Source: Candidatus Melainabacteria bacterium SSGW_16
GTDB taxonomy: Bacteria > Cyanobacteriota > Vampirovibrionia > 2-02-FULL-35-15
Direction of reading: 5' to 3'
Assembly: GCA_004769085.1 (NCBI GenBank)
Contig: DUDS01000010.1
Span: forward strand, 64,688 to 128,687
Length of the DNA stretch: 64,000 bases
Shown here: positions 18,944 to 28,235 of the stretch, piece by piece
Layout of the letters: each line of letters starts with the position of its first letter
Position numbering within the stretch: position 1 is the first letter of the stretch
The notes under the pieces: generated by a model
What the model saw: only the letters and a program-made list of their open reading frames with translations
The model's database searches: none
What the model was told of the DNA's origin: nothing
Program-made: the position numbers and the translations under genes

Positions 18944-18972
18944 TTGACAAGAAGATTTTTACATACTAAAAT
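18944..18972 (+). promoter_or_regulatory. Putative strong sigma70 promoter of the beta-CASP nuclease gene
   Basis: TTGACA (18944-18949), 17-nt spacer, TAAAAT (18967-18972): a near-consensus promoter, giving a leader of about 110 nt. The leader holds a perfect 7-bp hairpin, GGTTTAA/TTAAACC, at 19031-19050. Confidence 0.65.
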
Positions 18973-19091
18973 AGAAAACAATAAAGAATAATTTTAAGGA
19001 ATAAAACTCACCTTAATGGTTTGTAGTAGAGGTTTAAGTACTTTTAAACCGTAAGACATATCTAAGGGTAGTTTATAAAAGTAAACCTAAA

Positions 19092-20477
19092 ATGAAAATA
19101 TCATTCCACGGGGCAGCAAAAGAAGTAACAGGCTCCTGCCACCTTGTAAGAAGCGGAAAGACTAACATTCTGGTTGACTGTGGTTTATTTCAGGGTGGAA
19201 ATGGGAGCAAACAAGCTAACAAAAGAGAATTTGGATTTCAGCCTGCAGATATTGATTTTTTAATACTTACACATGCACATCTTGATCATTGTGGAAGGAT
19301 TCCATTATTGCAAAAGCAGGGATTCCAGGGAGAAATAATTGGTACAGGTGCTACACGTGAACTTTCTGAGGTTGTAATGCTTGACTCAGCACATTTACAG
19401 GAAGAAGATGCAAAAAGACAACAGAAGTATGGTGGAACCACCCATCAACCACTTTATACAAAAGATGATGTTCATAATACGATGGGTCACTTCTTAAGAG
19501 ATGTTGAATATGGAAAAACTGTAGATCTGACAAATCGTGCCAGAGCCACTTTTTACGATGCTGGTCATATTTTAGGCTCAGCATTTGTTTCGCTTGAAAT
19601 AGATGAAGGAGGAACAACAAAAAATATAATATTCTCCGGTGACCTTGGAAATAATGGAAAACCCATTGTTAGGGATCCTGTAAACCCACCTAATGTTAAT
19701 TCTCCTATAGTAGTATCAGAATCAACATATGGAGACAGGCTACATAAACCATTTGAAGCCTCAGTTACAGAGTTTTACAAAGCAATCAAAGACACGTTTG
19801 ACAGAAACGGCAATGTTTTTATACCAACATTTGCAATTGAAAGAGCCCAAGAGCTTTTATTTATCCTTAGTGAAGGGATTGCTCATGGAAAACTTCCACG
19901 GCGCATGAAAATATTCCTTGACTCTCCAATGGCAATTTCAGCAACTGAAATCTTTAAAAGACATCCTGAATGCTATGACACTGATATACAAAGGGTACTA
20001 AAATCCGGAAAAGATCCATTTGAAATGCCAAATTTAACATATTCCAGAACGGTGGCAGATTCAAAAGCAATTAACGACATTAAAAGCGGAGCAGTAATTC
20101 TAGCTGGTTCAGGAATGTGTAATGGTGGAAGGATTTTACATCATTTAAAAAACAACCTTCCAAATGAAAATTGCAGTTTTATTTTTGTAAATTATGCACC
20201 AAATGATTCATTACCCAGAAGAATTATAGAAGGTACAAGGCCTATAAGAATGTTTGGGGAGGAAGTCCCTGTAAGAGCACAACTCTATACAATAGGTGGA
20301 TTTTCAGCCCATGCAGATCAGAAAGAACTTTTACACTGGCATGAACAAATAGATTCTCCTGATGTTACATTTTTAACGCATGGTGATCCAAAAGCTATGG
20401 CTGCACTTGCTAAAAGGCTCAGCGCAAACGGGAATCATCCTGTAATTCCTGAACTACACCAAGAGTTTAGTTTTTAA
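19092..20477 (+). CDS. MBL-fold beta-CASP RNA-processing exonuclease
   Basis: 461 residues of the CPSF73-like bacterial group of metallo-beta-lactamase nucleases. The zinc motif THAHLDHCG is near residue 60; later metal-binding segments are DAGHILGSA and SGDLGNNGKP. The beta-CASP insertion follows (PTFAIERAQELL, GSGMCNGGRI), with a final FSAHADQKELL and THGDPKAM. Such enzymes process or degrade RNA in the cytosol. Unlike RNase J it lacks a long C-terminal dimerisation domain. The ~110-nt leader with a hairpin between promoter and ATG could allow autoregulation, as reported for some RNases, but this is inference. Confidence 0.9.
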   Translation: MKISFHGAAKEVTGSCHLVRSGKTNILVDCGLFQGGNGSKQANKREFGFQPADIDFLILTHAHLDHCGRIPLLQKQGFQGEIIGTGATRELSEVVMLDSAHLQEEDAKRQQKYGGTTHQPLYTKDDVHNTMGHFLRDVEYGKTVDLTNRARATFYDAGHILGSAFVSLEIDEGGTTKNIIFSGDLGNNGKPIVRDPVNPPNVNSPIVVSESTYGDRLHKPFEASVTEFYKAIKDTFDRNGNVFIPTFAIERAQELLFILSEGIAHGKLPRRMKIFLDSPMAISATEIFKRHPECYDTDIQRVLKSGKDPFEMPNLTYSRTVADSKAINDIKSGAVILAGSGMCNGGRILHHLKNNLPNENCSFIFVNYAPNDSLPRRIIEGTRPIRMFGEEVPVRAQLYTIGGFSAHADQKELLHWHEQIDSPDVTFLTHGDPKAMAALAKRLSANGNHPVIPELHQEFSF

Positions 20478-20695
20478 ACTATTCATAACCAAATTCTTAA
20501 TTGAACTATAACTACACTGTTTAGGTTAGGAGAAACCCTTTCTGGGTGGGGCTTTTAGGTGATTTTATATTGATTATAGGGGTAAATATTAATTTATTAA
20601 TAAAACCGTTACAAATAAAAAGTAAGGTGGCATATACAGAACGCAATCAAGATGCGGTCTTGAAAGGTACAGGACTTAAATCAAAGGAGATTGTT

Positions 20696-21382
20696 ATGAA
20701 TGTACTAAATACAATAATGAACAGTACTTTGGACAGCCTTAGCCACAGTTTTAACCTTTTGTGGTCAAAGGTTTCACCAATTCTGCTTCCACTGCTTCTA
20801 GTGCTTGTTTTTTCAGGCATTGGTCTATGGTTAGCAGGTTTTATTAGCGACAAAATAGGCGCGCTAATTAAAAAGATCAGGGTCGATAGCTTGCTGGATA
20901 AGGTTTTAGCACCGACACTTAAAATAACCGGTACTAAAATTAATGCTTCCAGTGTAATCATTAATTCTGTGCGATGGTTTCTAGTAGCACTTATTCTAAT
21001 TGCAGCATTAGACTTGGCAAATCTTGACAATGTGACTGATTTTATAAGTCAGATAATTTCATACTTGCCAAATGTTCTTGTTGCAGCATTAATACTGATA
21101 GCTGGTTCAATGCTGGGTAATCTGGCTCATACCATTGCAGGCTTTGTGTCAAAGAATGGCTTTTCAACAACTGCAAAAGTTGCTGTAAATGCTCTGGCAT
21201 TCATAGCCGCAATAGGTCAGCTTGTTACTCCAATTGTAGGCTCATTAAACCAGGCAATAGGGCAATTAAGCTTGTCTAAAATGCAAGCTGATGTCCTAGT
21301 TATCGGTTTAATTGTTTTAGCCCTATTTGCCAGCAAAAATGCTATAGCAAAAACGGTTGAAAACTTTCTACAAAAAAGCTAA
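20696..21382 (+). CDS. TM-helix (CmpX/MscS-related) membrane protein
   Basis: 228 residues with the conserved TM_helix repeats of the small MscS/CmpX-like family (SLLDKVLAPTLKITG; LDLANLDNVTDFISQIISYLPNVLVAALILIAGSMLG; IGQLSLSKMQADVLVIGLIVLA). About four membrane segments, no MscS beta/pore domain. I chose the ATG at 20696 because it has an AAGGAG Shine-Dalgarno 5 nt upstream; an in-frame start at 20546 adds an unlikely segment. The leader has a 6-bp hairpin (TCAAGA/TCTTGA, 20647-20663). A rho-independent terminator follows. Role probably in membrane stress or ion permeability; the substrate is unknown. Confidence 0.82.
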   Translation: MNVLNTIMNSTLDSLSHSFNLLWSKVSPILLPLLLVLVFSGIGLWLAGFISDKIGALIKKIRVDSLLDKVLAPTLKITGTKINASSVIINSVRWFLVALILIAALDLANLDNVTDFISQIISYLPNVLVAALILIAGSMLGNLAHTIAGFVSKNGFSTTAKVAVNALAFIAAIGQLVTPIVGSLNQAIGQLSLSKMQADVLVIGLIVLALFASKNAIAKTVENFLQKS

Positions 21383-21405
21383 AAACCAAGCAATAACAAA
21401 TTTTT

Positions 21406-21449
21406 AAAACCTGTAACATTAGAGGTAACTCTAGTGCTACAGGTTTTTT
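21406..21449 (+). terminator. Rho-independent terminator of the TM-helix gene
   Basis: AAAACCTGTA pairs with TACAGGTTTT; an inner AGAG/CTCT pairing extends the stem, followed by a T-run (TTTTTTATCTTTTTTT). Confidence 0.85.
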
Positions 21450-21488
21450 ATCTTTTTTTAATCACTTTTTTATGTTATTATAACTTTT

Positions 21489-22178
21489 ATGAAAAATTTA
21501 AGACTTTTACTGCTTCTGCTTATTTTATTAATCATCCCTTTAAGTGTTTTTGCAGATACAAAAGCAATAATACCCACTCTCACGGTAAGCGGCACAGGCG
21601 AAATAAAAGGTAGTCCCGATATAGCCACTCTATTTGTTACAAGTTCTTCAAGAGGCACAACTGCCCAGGAAGCTACCTCTAAGAATGCTGAAGCTGCAAC
21701 TATTTTATTAAACACACTTAAATCACAGGGAATAGCAGAAAAAGATATTAAAACAAGCAATATAAGCATCTCGCCTATATTTGACACAGAGAACAATGTA
21801 AATAGCATAATTGGATATGAAGCATCAAACTCATTTATAGCAACTATTAGAAAGATCAGCGATGCAGGTAAAGTAATTGATTCAGTTACAGGGGCTGGAA
21901 ACTACACCATAAGCAATATTTCTTTTAGCATAGAAAATGATGATGATCTTGAAGATGAAGCTTTCAAGCTTGCAGTAAAAAATGCAAGACACAGAGCAGA
22001 GATTGTTGCAAAAGAAGCTGGAAAAGATGTAACAGGCATTAAAACAATAAATGCTAGTAGCTCAGGAGGCATTATTTTTGGAGAAGTGTTTGCCGTGAAG
22101 GACAGCTCAACACCTGTTTTACCTGGTGATATTACAGTTTCTGCATCTGTAACCATTGAATATACAATTGGCAAATAA
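21489..22178 (+). CDS. SIMPL-domain exported protein (DUF541)
   Basis: 229 residues. Clear signal peptide (LLLLLILLIIPLSVFA, cleavage near residue 22). The rest is one SIMPL domain (LTVSGTGEIKGSPDIATLFV; IKTSNISISPIFD; IGYEASNSFIATIRKI; AVKNARHRAEIVAKEAGK). These periplasmic or outer-membrane-linked proteins are conserved but of uncertain role, with a link to oxidative stress in E. coli YggE. No Shine-Dalgarno precedes the ATG; a TATTAT box ends 7 nt upstream, so the message may be leaderless. It stands alone between a terminator and a structured intergenic region. Confidence 0.92.
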   Translation: MKNLRLLLLLLILLIIPLSVFADTKAIIPTLTVSGTGEIKGSPDIATLFVTSSSRGTTAQEATSKNAEAATILLNTLKSQGIAEKDIKTSNISISPIFDTENNVNSIIGYEASNSFIATIRKISDAGKVIDSVTGAGNYTISNISFSIENDDDLEDEAFKLAVKNARHRAEIVAKEAGKDVTGIKTINASSSGGIIFGEVFAVKDSSTPVLPGDITVSASVTIEYTIGK

Positions 22179-22226
22179 TAACTTATAGGGTAAAAATCTT
22201 AGCTTCATCTTAAACTTATATATTTC

Positions 22227-22320
22227 CAGATTTTTTAGTCAAACGTACCACTAGAAAAATCTGCTTTTGATTAGCGATTTAATGTTAAGTTTTAGTGGTA
22301 TGTAAGCAGTAACAGATTTT
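22227..22320 (+). promoter_or_regulatory. Intergenic region with mutually exclusive base-pairing arms
   Basis: AAAAATCTG (22255-22263) can pair perfectly with upstream CAGATTTTT (22227-22235), or its last 8 nt with downstream CAGATTTT (22313-22320). A separate pairing CGTACCACTA (22244-22253) with TAGTGGTATG (22293-22302, one wobble) crosses both. This allows alternative structures between the SIMPL stop and the EEP gene. It may be a terminator plus leader; no known riboswitch signature was seen. Confidence 0.4.
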
Positions 22321-22375
22321 AATTTTATTTAAATTCCATAAGGCAGGTTTAATCAATTTAATTAAAAATATATTC

Positions 22376-23884
22376 ATGGATAGAAGAATAAAATTATTTG
22401 CAATAATAACCATACTAACAACAATTTATATTAACTGCCACAAAGTTGGAACAGAGGGAATTGATACTTTAAAACAACATATTGAAGAAAATATTTATTT
22501 AAAAAATACAGATCCAATAGATTATCTCTCATTTGAAGATCTAGACAAATTAAGCAGGACAGCTGAACCTGCAGGGGAAATAAAAGACAGGCTTACAAAC
22601 CATCTTTCAATGGTTTATATATTAAACCGTCCAACAGAGGCTAAACTTACCAATTCACATATTCGCATTGCACAATGGAATATAAAAAGAGGACTAAATG
22701 CATATGAAATAAAAGAATTATTAATCAATACAAAAAACTATGAAAATAAAGGTATTAAAAATCTAAAAATATGGGACAGGAAAAGATTCAAAAACGAATT
22801 AAATACATTTACCAATGCAGATATTCTATGCTTAAACGAAGTCGATATAGGTATGCCAAGAACAGGCTATAAAAACATTGTTTCATATATTGCTGATCCA
22901 CTCAATTTAAACTATGCATATGCAACAGAATTCATAGAGGTTGGACCATTATTTTTAATGTCAAACATTAATAAAAATCTTTATAAAGGTCTTCACGGAA
23001 ATGTAATCATTTCAAAATATCCAATTATTTCAGCTGAAGTAATAAGACTGCCTAAAATTTACAGCTGGTATAAAGCCGAGATTAATAGATATCAGTCCCC
23101 TCTGGAACACTTCAGAAAAGGACTTGCAAAAGGAATTTTTAGCCAAGGTATAGAAAGTCATGAAGTAAGACATGGCGAAAGAAATGCAATCATAGCTGAT
23201 ATTAAACTTCCAAACGATAAAATAATAACAGTAATATCAACTCACTTTGAGGACAGGGCATATCCTGACGAGAGATTAAAACAATTTAAATACCTGCTTG
23301 AAAAAATAAAAGATAAAAAAACTCCTGTAATTTTAGCAGGAGATCTTAATACCTCAACCACAGACACAAAACCAACTTATTTCAAGAAAGAAGTTGAAAA
23401 AAGAATAAGAGATCCACATTTTATACTAAGGGCAATCGGATCAGCATTTGTCCCCGGATTTCCTCTTGTATCGGGGCTTGCAGCAATTACAGCAAGCAAG
23501 TTAATCCAGTACAAAGATCCATTTTTCCCAAACATTCCTGTTATATTCCCTAATCATGAAAGAAAATTTTATACCTATTTAAAGAAATTTAGATTCAGCG
23601 ATGGCATTCCATTTGATCTTAGCGGAGACAAGAAGAGAAGCTCAAACGGGAGAAAAGGACTACTTGCAAATTCAAATCAAAGGCACTGGAAAGGATTTAA
23701 AAGTACTTACAAACTGGAAGAGCCAAGAATTGTTGCATATTTTAAGCTGGACTGGTTTTTTGTTAAGCCTGTAGGAAGATTTTGTCTGCCTTTCAATGGA
23801 AAAACATTAAAAACACTAAATAGATCACTTAAAAAGGGCATATCAGACCATAATCCAATTACTGTTGACATAATGCTTTACTAA
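22376..23884 (+). CDS. Endonuclease/exonuclease/phosphatase (EEP) family protein
   Basis: 502 residues. N-terminal hydrophobic segment ending in a cysteine (about residue 21), so exported and perhaps lipid-anchored, though the lipobox is poor. EEP catalytic pattern: IAQWNIKRG, LNEVD (metal Glu), GNVIISKYPI, STHFEDRAYPDERLKQFKYLL, AGDLNTS (Asp/Asn) and a final SDHNPITVD (Asp-His). Between the last two is an unusual insert of ~120 residues with a short hydrophobic loop. The family hydrolyses phosphodiesters in nucleic acids, phosphoinositides or sphingolipids; the substrate is not predictable. The location suggests an extracytoplasmic phosphodiesterase. Confidence 0.85.
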   Translation: MDRRIKLFAIITILTTIYINCHKVGTEGIDTLKQHIEENIYLKNTDPIDYLSFEDLDKLSRTAEPAGEIKDRLTNHLSMVYILNRPTEAKLTNSHIRIAQWNIKRGLNAYEIKELLINTKNYENKGIKNLKIWDRKRFKNELNTFTNADILCLNEVDIGMPRTGYKNIVSYIADPLNLNYAYATEFIEVGPLFLMSNINKNLYKGLHGNVIISKYPIISAEVIRLPKIYSWYKAEINRYQSPLEHFRKGLAKGIFSQGIESHEVRHGERNAIIADIKLPNDKIITVISTHFEDRAYPDERLKQFKYLLEKIKDKKTPVILAGDLNTSTTDTKPTYFKKEVEKRIRDPHFILRAIGSAFVPGFPLVSGLAAITASKLIQYKDPFFPNIPVIFPNHERKFYTYLKKFRFSDGIPFDLSGDKKRSSNGRKGLLANSNQRHWKGFKSTYKLEEPRIVAYFKLDWFFVKPVGRFCLPFNGKTLKTLNRSLKKGISDHNPITVDIMLY

Positions 23885-23917
23885 GTCTTCATAACAATAT
23901 TCCTGTAAAATATATTT

Positions 23918-24136
23918 ATGAGTGACTGTAAAACAATTAGCTGTCCAATATGCAGACATAATGTGCCTGAGAGTTTTGTGGAGCAAAAATGCCCACGATG
24001 CCAGACAATTATCGAATCAAAAATTATGTGCGGGAGCTGTCATTCATGTGGAACAGATTCATTGCCAGAACCACGTAAAAAAGATGGCTTAATATACAAA
24101 CTGCTGAATATTTTTCAAAGTACAACTAAGAACTAA
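23918..24136 (+). CDS. Small zinc-ribbon protein
   Basis: 72 residues with CPICRHNVP, CPRC and CGSCHSCG: four or five CxxC-type pairs, typical of two small zinc ribbons. The tail is basic. The start follows the EEP gene by 33 nt on the same strand. Its last 11 nt overlap the convergent cpdA-like gene. Function unknown; a nucleic acid or protein contact role is a guess. Confidence 0.72.
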   Translation: MSDCKTISCPICRHNVPESFVEQKCPRCQTIIESKIMCGSCHSCGTDSLPEPRKKDGLIYKLLNIFQSTTKN

Positions 24137-24887
24137 CCCAGCAAACCGAAGTATCTATGTTTTCATTATTGACTTCTATTATCCTGTAACCAGGAGTAAG
24201 TTTTTCTATAGTAAACATTTCAGTTCTTGGTAAAACCTGATAACAGGACGATGGGGCGCTACAGTAGATTACATTATCTATTTTTGTTTCAAAGACCTGA
24301 TGTATATGACCAAACATTACAGCTTTTATCTGACTATTACTATTAACAATTTTCAGATACTTATGTGAATCTTGTAAGGTTGATCTGTCTATCCATGAAC
24401 TATTAACCAATACAGGGTGGTGATGCATAAAAACTATTGTGGGTTTATTTTGGTTTTTTTTCAGTGAGGTATTAAATTGTTCAAGTTGCTTATCTGAAAG
24501 AAATCCTTTTTCCTCAGGATAAACAGAAGTATCAAGCATATATAAAAACCAGCCATTTATTTCAACAGAATAGTCAACATTGTCTTTAACCCAGTTAAAA
24601 TCAAATACTCTGTTAATTACATCTACATCATCATGATTGCCAGGCATAAGGGTATATCTGGTACCTGCTCTGTTTAAAAGATTAGCTAGGTGTTGATATG
24701 ATTCAAAAGTACAGTCCTGAGACAAATCACCAGTTACAACTATAAGTTCAGGTTTAAAAGGCAACGCAGCAATATTATTCATGACAGCTTTTAAATTCTG
24801 ATATGAATTAGCACCGTTGATTTTCTTATTTTTGTCACCAAACAAATGAGTATCAGATATCTGAACTATATAATTTTTGCTTTGCAT
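24126..24887 (-). CDS. CpdA-like calcineurin-type phosphodiesterase
   Basis: 253 residues, class III cyclic-nucleotide phosphodiesterase group of metallophosphoesterases. The dimetal motifs are all present in order: SDTHLFG, GDLSQD, GNHDD, HHHP, and the final GHIHQ. E. coli CpdA hydrolyses cAMP; related enzymes act on other phosphodiesters, so cAMP is likely but not certain. No signal peptide. It converges on the small zinc-ribbon gene, overlapping by 11 nt. Confidence 0.88.
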   Translation of the reverse strand: MQSKNYIVQISDTHLFGDKNKKINGANSYQNLKAVMNNIAALPFKPELIVVTGDLSQDCTFESYQHLANLLNRAGTRYTLMPGNHDDVDVINRVFDFNWVKDNVDYSVEINGWFLYMLDTSVYPEEKGFLSDKQLEQFNTSLKKNQNKPTIVFMHHHPVLVNSSWIDRSTLQDSHKYLKIVNSNSQIKAVMFGHIHQVFETKIDNVIYCSAPSSCYQVLPRTEMFTIEKLTPGYRIIEVNNENIDTSVCWVSS

Positions 24888-24924
24888 CTGATGAATCCCT
24901 AAATCTTAATATAACAATAACAAA

Positions 24925-25575
24925 CTACTTGGAAATTGCATCACTTATTTTTTTATTAAAAGGTGCAGATACTGCTGCTATCATACCTCTTGAAAGATCC
25001 CTTACATCTACTACAATACCCTTAATAAGCCTTTCAAGAATAAATCCTTTTCTTCTTTCAGAATAAGCTAGCCTTTTTTCATGTTCATCAAGCAAAACCT
25101 TGTGTTCAGCTACCTGTCCTTCAAGAGTAGCGGTCTTTGACTCTAATGTTCCTGTTCTTGTATCAAGCTCAGTTACTTTTGTCTCAAGCTTATCTACCCT
25201 GCCCTGAATAGTTTTGATTTCGTTTGAAAACTCATCAAGAAGTTTAGCAAGCTTGGAAAGGTCCTCTCTGTCAAGAGCAATTTCATCACTAAAATAAGTA
25301 GCAAGGTCATAAACAGCTGCAGCCAGTTCAAATCTGGTTGAAGGTTTTTGTCCTTTATAGGTACCATCAGGGTAACCTTCAAGTACATCATACTTCTCAA
25401 CCAGTTCTTGTACTGCTGCATAAGCCCATTCATTACCCTTAACATCTGACAATTCATTAACAGCTACTACAGAAGCATCTCTCTGCCTTGCAGCCTGTGA
25501 AAAAACAGGGTTGGTAAGCAGAATTAAAATAATTACTAGAATAATTAGTTGCATTAATTTATTACTAAAAGCCAC
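24925..25575 (-). CDS. Exported SLH-domain coiled-coil protein
   Basis: 216 residues. Signal peptide (LIILVIILILLTNPVFSQA). One SLH repeat follows at about 38-90 (GNEWAYAAVQELVEKYDVLEGYPDGTYKGQ, TRFELAAAVYDLA). A heptad coiled coil comes next (about 110-180; VDKLETKVTELDTRTGTLESKTATLEGQV). SLH plus coiled coil is the N-terminal layout of cyanobacterial outer-membrane porins, but the beta-barrel is absent. It may tether the outer membrane to peptidoglycan. A GTG start at 25575 has AGGAG about 11 nt upstream; an ATG at 25554 is the alternative. Confidence 0.8.
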   Translation of the reverse strand: MAFSNKLMQLIILVIILILLTNPVFSQAARQRDASVVAVNELSDVKGNEWAYAAVQELVEKYDVLEGYPDGTYKGQKPSTRFELAAAVYDLATYFSDEIALDREDLSKLAKLLDEFSNEIKTIQGRVDKLETKVTELDTRTGTLESKTATLEGQVAEHKVLLDEHEKRLAYSERRKGFILERLIKGIVVDVRDLSRGMIAAVSAPFNKKISDAISK

Positions 25576-25751
25576 TGGTCAAATAACTCCTATATATATT
25601 GAAATTAAATTAATATACATCTATGTATGATAACTCAAAATAGCTTATTATTTTAAACTACCTTTGGTTTTATAAGAATATGTAATATTGAAAAAGTGCC
25701 CACATTTTATTTGCAAGGGGAAAAACAATTACAAAACAATTTTTAAAGACT

Positions 25752-26879
25752 CTATTTAAATGATGTTTTAAGCCTTAGCATAAGGTCATTACCGATTATG
25801 CTATGGTCTGAAATTTTAAACTCAAATGAATTATTAATCTTATCAAGTGGCCCGGTCAATATGCTTGGCAAAGCATTCATATCACCGAAAATTCGTGGGG
25901 AAAGGAATAAGTAATATTCATCTAAAAGATTTTCCTTCACCAGCTCCCCTGCAAGTAAAGGTCCGGATTCTATTAAAACACTAAGTATATCCATTTCCCC
26001 GATTTTAGCAAAAAGTTCCTTAAGATTAAATTTGTTTTCAGAGACTTTATTTAATTCAATAATTAAAATATTTTTATTTACTTTTAAGTATTCATTAATT
26101 TTGGCTGCAGGGTGCCCTTTAAGGGTGGAAAGTATAACTTTTGTACTATCTTCATATGCATGAGCAGATGGCACAGTAATAAGATCCGGATCAAGAACTA
26201 TACGCACAGGATTTCTTCCCTCAGGAATATCCCTTACAGTTAGTTTTGGGTTATCCTTAACGACGGTATTTGCACCAACTAATACTGCATCAAAAATATT
26301 CCTAAGCCTGTGAACTTCTTTTCTGGATTCTTCAGAGGTTATCCATTTGCTCTCTTTATTTGAAAGTGCAATCTTCCCATCCAGTGTCTGAGCCTGTTTA
26401 AGAGCTATCCATGGAACCTTTGATCTGATCCATTTAAAGAAAAATCTATTTAATTCATCCCCTTCCTTTTCAAGGATAGAGGAATTAACATTTATACCAT
26501 TTTCCTTTAAAATCTTTTGACTCTTATCCCGAACAAGTGGATTAATATCATGGTTTGAAAAAACTACTTTTTTAATGCCACTTTTTATAATCTGATCAGT
26601 ACATGGAGGTGTCTTACCAGAATGACAACAAGGTTCAAGGTTTACAATTAAAGTACCTCCAAAAGCTCTATTACCGGACTCTTTTAATGCCAAGACTTCT
26701 GCATGATCAGCACCAGCTTTAGGATGAAATCCTTTCCCAACAGGCACGCCATTTTTATCTAATACAATTGCACCTACAACTGGATTTGGGGATGTTCTCC
26801 CAAGAGCCTTTGAAGCAAGCTCAAAACATTCCTGCATATAGTATTCAAGTGGTGCCTGGTAAATATCTTCTTCATTCAT
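25752..26879 (-). CDS. ribD: Bifunctional riboflavin biosynthesis deaminase/reductase RibD
   Basis: 375 residues. N-terminal pyrimidine deaminase with the zinc motif HAE and PCCHSGKTPPC. C-terminal reductase domain from about residue 150 (KWITSEESRKEVHRLR; DAVLVGANTVVKDNPKLTVR; ESGPLLAGELV). Catalyses two consecutive steps of riboflavin synthesis in the cytosol. I chose the ATG at 26879, preceded by GAGGT with 8-nt spacing; a frame from 26900 would overlap the upstream gene. It follows the CAP-domain gene by 5 nt. No FMN riboswitch signature precedes it. Confidence 0.95.
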   Translation of the reverse strand: MNEEDIYQAPLEYYMQECFELASKALGRTSPNPVVGAIVLDKNGVPVGKGFHPKAGADHAEVLALKESGNRAFGGTLIVNLEPCCHSGKTPPCTDQIIKSGIKKVVFSNHDINPLVRDKSQKILKENGINVNSSILEKEGDELNRFFFKWIRSKVPWIALKQAQTLDGKIALSNKESKWITSEESRKEVHRLRNIFDAVLVGANTVVKDNPKLTVRDIPEGRNPVRIVLDPDLITVPSAHAYEDSTKVILSTLKGHPAAKINEYLKVNKNILIIELNKVSENKFNLKELFAKIGEMDILSVLIESGPLLAGELVKENLLDEYYLFLSPRIFGDMNALPSILTGPLDKINNSFEFKISDHSIIGNDLMLRLKTSFK

Positions 26880-26884
26880 AAAAT

Positions 26885-28231
26885 TTACCTCACAATGCAA
26901 GCCTTAGCCAAAGGTTGTAAATGGCTTCTGACCCTGACTGTTCTTCTACTTATAGCAACAGGGTAGCTGATACCAGAGATTTCAGCTAAAACACTTATAA
27001 AATAAAGCCCTGGCTTTCCCTGGAAATTCAAGTCAAGTTCTCCTGAAAATTCACCCTTGGAATTTAATTTAATTCCTCCTTTTAAAGGTATCTCACGCGG
27101 GGGTCCATTCTGGATAGATGATAAAAGCACAGGGGCAAGTACAGCAGTAGCACCACCTGTAAAAGGAGCCCCGGCAATTGCAGCAATTGCACCAATTCCT
27201 TTTAAAACTTTTGCAATGTTGTTTTTAGCAGTATCGCTATAGGCAATATAGTCCTGAGGCAGCAAATATGGCATCAAGCTTTCATTATCAAAAGATATAT
27301 GATTATTAGTTGGTTCATCGAAAGCATCCTCAAGTACAGCATCATAATATGCTATAGACACTGCTTTAAATTTATATGGCTTAAGAACCTTTCCTGAAAT
27401 TTCAATCTTTTCCCCAAAATTAACCACTGGTCTTAAGGGTTCAAATTCTCCACCTTTCGAAATTAGTTCAACAACAGAAACAAATGCTTTTTTATCCTTT
27501 GATAAAGCAAATCCAAATCCTATATGCGTAATATAAGGATTATAAATAATTTGTGAATCATCAGAATTAATAACAATAGCCTGAACAAGGTGGTGCGCAA
27601 GGAGTTCCGTTAATTGGATGGTTACATTACTATCAGACTGAAATCCTTTAATAATTTCAGTTGTTGTACCTGTACCTCCAGCTAAAGTATATCTCTCATC
27701 AGGGCCATATCCTTTCTGGTTAAAATATGAAAGGTGCCCTTTTAATATTATTTCACCAGACTGCTCATTTGCAACCCTATTGGCTAATGCATCATTATTA
27801 AGTGGAATAAGTCCTTTAAAACTTCTTTGTTTATTTACTTCTTCAATAACAGTATTTATAAAATCATGTTCATTAATTTCCTGTGTCTGAAGGTTCTCAT
27901 ATCCGCTGTCCTGCAATTTTGGATCTAAATCATGTTGTTCATATGGATTTTGATGAGCATTTCGAGGATTCCCAAACACATAAGACCTAACGCGCCTTGT
28001 TCTCTCATCAAGCGAATCATCTTCATATATTTTCTTAAATATATTTTTTTCAATACCAGAAAGTCTTTCAGAGATTTTTTTATTTTCAAAGGTTTTACCA
28101 AAGAGGAAATACTCAGCCTCTCCGACCTGGGGATAAATATCTGCAGGATAAGCAGGAGAAAAGGTTTGAATACAAAAAAACACACTCAAGCAAAAACACA
28201 ATAATTTTTGTACTGACAAATATTTATTCAT
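26885..28231 (-). CDS. Exported CAP/SCP-domain protein
   Basis: 448 residues. Signal peptide at the N-terminus. A short motif FGKTFENKKISERLSGIEKNIF (about 42-63) resembles the FG-T-sERL-LE--lFG segment of cyanobacterial envelope proteins. A CAP-type domain follows (about 120-245; IEEVNKQRSF; GHLSYFNQKGYGPDERY; NPYITHIGFGF). A beta-rich domain and one C-terminal hydrophobic Ala/Gly stretch (GIGAIAAIAGAPFTGGATAVLAP) come after. The extracellular role is unknown. It sits in a minus-strand run with the acyl-CoA synthetase upstream (4-nt gap) and ribD downstream. Confidence 0.75.
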   Translation of the reverse strand: MNKYLSVQKLLCFCLSVFFCIQTFSPAYPADIYPQVGEAEYFLFGKTFENKKISERLSGIEKNIFKKIYEDDSLDERTRRVRSYVFGNPRNAHQNPYEQHDLDPKLQDSGYENLQTQEINEHDFINTVIEEVNKQRSFKGLIPLNNDALANRVANEQSGEIILKGHLSYFNQKGYGPDERYTLAGGTGTTTEIIKGFQSDSNVTIQLTELLAHHLVQAIVINSDDSQIIYNPYITHIGFGFALSKDKKAFVSVVELISKGGEFEPLRPVVNFGEKIEISGKVLKPYKFKAVSIAYYDAVLEDAFDEPTNNHISFDNESLMPYLLPQDYIAYSDTAKNNIAKVLKGIGAIAAIAGAPFTGGATAVLAPVLLSSIQNGPPREIPLKGGIKLNSKGEFSGELDLNFQGKPGLYFISVLAEISGISYPVAISRRTVRVRSHLQPLAKACIVR

Positions 28232-28235
28232 GTTA

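Noticed and set aside
25576..25751. FMN riboswitch or other leader for ribD
   Set aside because: This gap is downstream of ribD, and the sequence upstream of ribD is the CAP gene; no RFN-type conserved blocks are present.
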